Assembly: GCA_029265335.1 (NCBI GenBank)
Contig: JAJUJN010000121.1
Coordinates: forward strand, 1 to 6,579
DNA length: 6,579 nucleotides
DNA from: Alcaligenaceae bacterium
GTDB lineage: Bacteria; Pseudomonadota; Gammaproteobacteria; Burkholderiales; Burkholderiaceae_B
Reading direction: 5' to 3'
The notes under the pieces are model-generated. The model saw only the letters and a program-made list of their open reading frames with translations. It had not been told where the DNA came from and searched no databases. Both the position numbers and the translations under genes were made by a program. Positions within the stretch are counted from its first letter, which is position 1, and the number at the start of each line of letters is the position of its first letter. This document shows, piece by piece, positions 5,688 to 6,579 of the stretch.

Positions 5688-5714
5688 GCCAGCGTGGTGT
5701 GGGACGACGAAGAC

Positions 5715-6551
5715 CTACACCGGCGCCGACAGGCCCAGGATCTTCCTTGCTTCCTGCCAGGTTGCCACGGTCCGCTCGTATCGCTCGCAGAGTTCCACCA
5801 CGCGTTCCACCAGTGCGGCATTGGAGGGGGCCAGGGTTTGGCGGTCGAGGCGCACGTTGTCTTCGAGGCCGGTGCGGGCGTGGCCCCCACAGGCCACTGC
5901 CCATTCGTTCAATTCAATCTGGTGCGCTCCTATGCCGGCTGCGCACCATGGGGCGTCCAGACCAAACAGGCGTTGTACCGATCGCACGTAGTAGTCGAAA
6001 ACGTCGCGATCAGCCGGCATGGCGTTTTTGACGCCCATCACGAACTGCACGTAGGGCCTGCCCCGAATCTGGCCATTCAGCCACATTTCGCGCGCCTTGT
6101 GCATATGACTGAGATCGAACACTTCCACTTCGGGCTTGATGTTGTAGTGGATCATTTCGGCAGCCAGCCAATCCACAAGCTCGGGTGGGTTCTCGTAGAC
6201 GCGTGTGGGGAAATTATTGGAGCCCACAGCCAACGAGGCCATGTCGGGCCGCAGTGGCAGCATGCCACCACGCTCCTGGCCCGCTCCTGAGCGGCCACCG
6301 GTGGAGAGTTGGATGATCATGCCTGGGCAGTGCTGCCGCACGCCTTCCACCAGTCGTGCAAAACGTTCGGGCTCTGAAGTGGGCTTGCCGTTGTCGTCGC
6401 GCACGTGAGCGTGAACGATGCTGGCGCCCGCCTCGAAGGCCTCGTGGGTGCTTTCTACCTGTTCCTCGATGGTGATGGGAACCGCCGGGTTGTTGCTCTT
6501 GCCCGGCACAGAGCCGGTGATGGCCACACAGATAATGCAAGGGGTGTTCAT
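5715..6551 (-). CDS. Beta-keto acid cleavage enzyme (BKACE, DUF849)
   Basis: Encodes 278 aa, full length for the family. BKACE enzymes, whose founding member Kce acts in lysine fermentation, condense a beta-keto acid with acetyl-CoA to give acetoacetate and a new acyl-CoA in a zinc-containing TIM barrel. The zinc ligands appear as H47 and H49 in IVHAHVRDDNG and E230 in HARTGLEDN, with R226 and D231 beside it and S83-TGGRSG after the third strand, all positions used for catalysis or binding in the family. E143 (EVEVFD) also fits the conserved set. The start at 6551 has TGGAGG 7 nt upstream. The substrate varies widely between BKACE subgroups and cannot be assigned; no carnitine dehydrogenase or lysine-fermentation gene is seen alongside. 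No terminator separates it from the convergent monooxygenase gene. The upstream operon context lies outside the window. Confidence 0.94.
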   Translation of the reverse strand: MNTPCIICVAITGSVPGKSNNPAVPITIEEQVESTHEAFEAGASIVHAHVRDDNGKPTSEPERFARLVEGVRQHCPGMIIQLSTGGRSGAGQERGGMLPLRPDMASLAVGSNNFPTRVYENPPELVDWLAAEMIHYNIKPEVEVFDLSHMHKAREMWLNGQIRGRPYVQFVMGVKNAMPADRDVFDYYVRSVQRLFGLDAPWCAAGIGAHQIELNEWAVACGGHARTGLEDNVRLDRQTLAPSNAALVERVVELCERYERTVATWQEARKILGLSAPV

Positions 6552-6579
6552 GGTTGAACCTCCATCCGTTACAGGTATC

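Overview
The window looks like chromosomal DNA from a fairly GC-rich Betaproteobacterium, most likely Burkholderiales and perhaps near Alcaligenaceae. This rests on protein flavour (the acetyl-CoA synthetase tail, a BKACE-family enzyme, an AEC carrier, a ChaC with an E. coli-like N-terminus) and codon use. It is an inference from reading, not from a search.

Layout: 1-126 holds the last 41 codons of an acetyl-CoA synthetase gene (+). Convergent to it is tpx, a thiol peroxidase (239-739, -), with a plausible promoter at 768-797. The stretch 740-1301 has no convincing protein gene but is rich in structure: a 9-bp long-range complementarity (901-909 with 1045-1053), a perfect 14-bp hairpin with a GCAA loop (1069-1100), a perfect 19-bp tandem duplication that copies the hairpin's 3' arm (1088-1125), and a hairpin just upstream of the tRNA. 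A tRNA-Ser(GGA) with encoded CCA follows (1302-1392), with a clean intrinsic terminator at 1431-1463.

The right-hand part is metabolic. A ChaC-type gamma-glutamylcyclotransferase (1551-2204, -) diverges from a short-chain dehydrogenase with a C-terminal membrane segment (2496-3509, +); a perfect 17-bp palindrome lies near the middle of their shared upstream region. An AEC-family permease (3605-4609, -) ends at an intrinsic terminator (3524-3568). It diverges from a YhbW-like flavin-dependent monooxygenase (4689-5687, +), whose leader carries a strong hairpin just before the ribosome binding site. Last is a BKACE/DUF849 beta-keto acid cleavage enzyme (5715-6551, -), converging on the monooxygenase gene with a 27-bp gap.

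The genes form no long operon: nearly all neighbours are convergent or divergent. Loose themes are thiol/peroxide metabolism (tpx, chaC) and acyl-CoA/keto-acid metabolism (acs, BKACE, carrier), but no pathway linking them is shown. I see no mobile element, CRISPR array or defence system. The most unusual signal is the candidate structured RNA and duplicated hairpin arm at about 901-1125.
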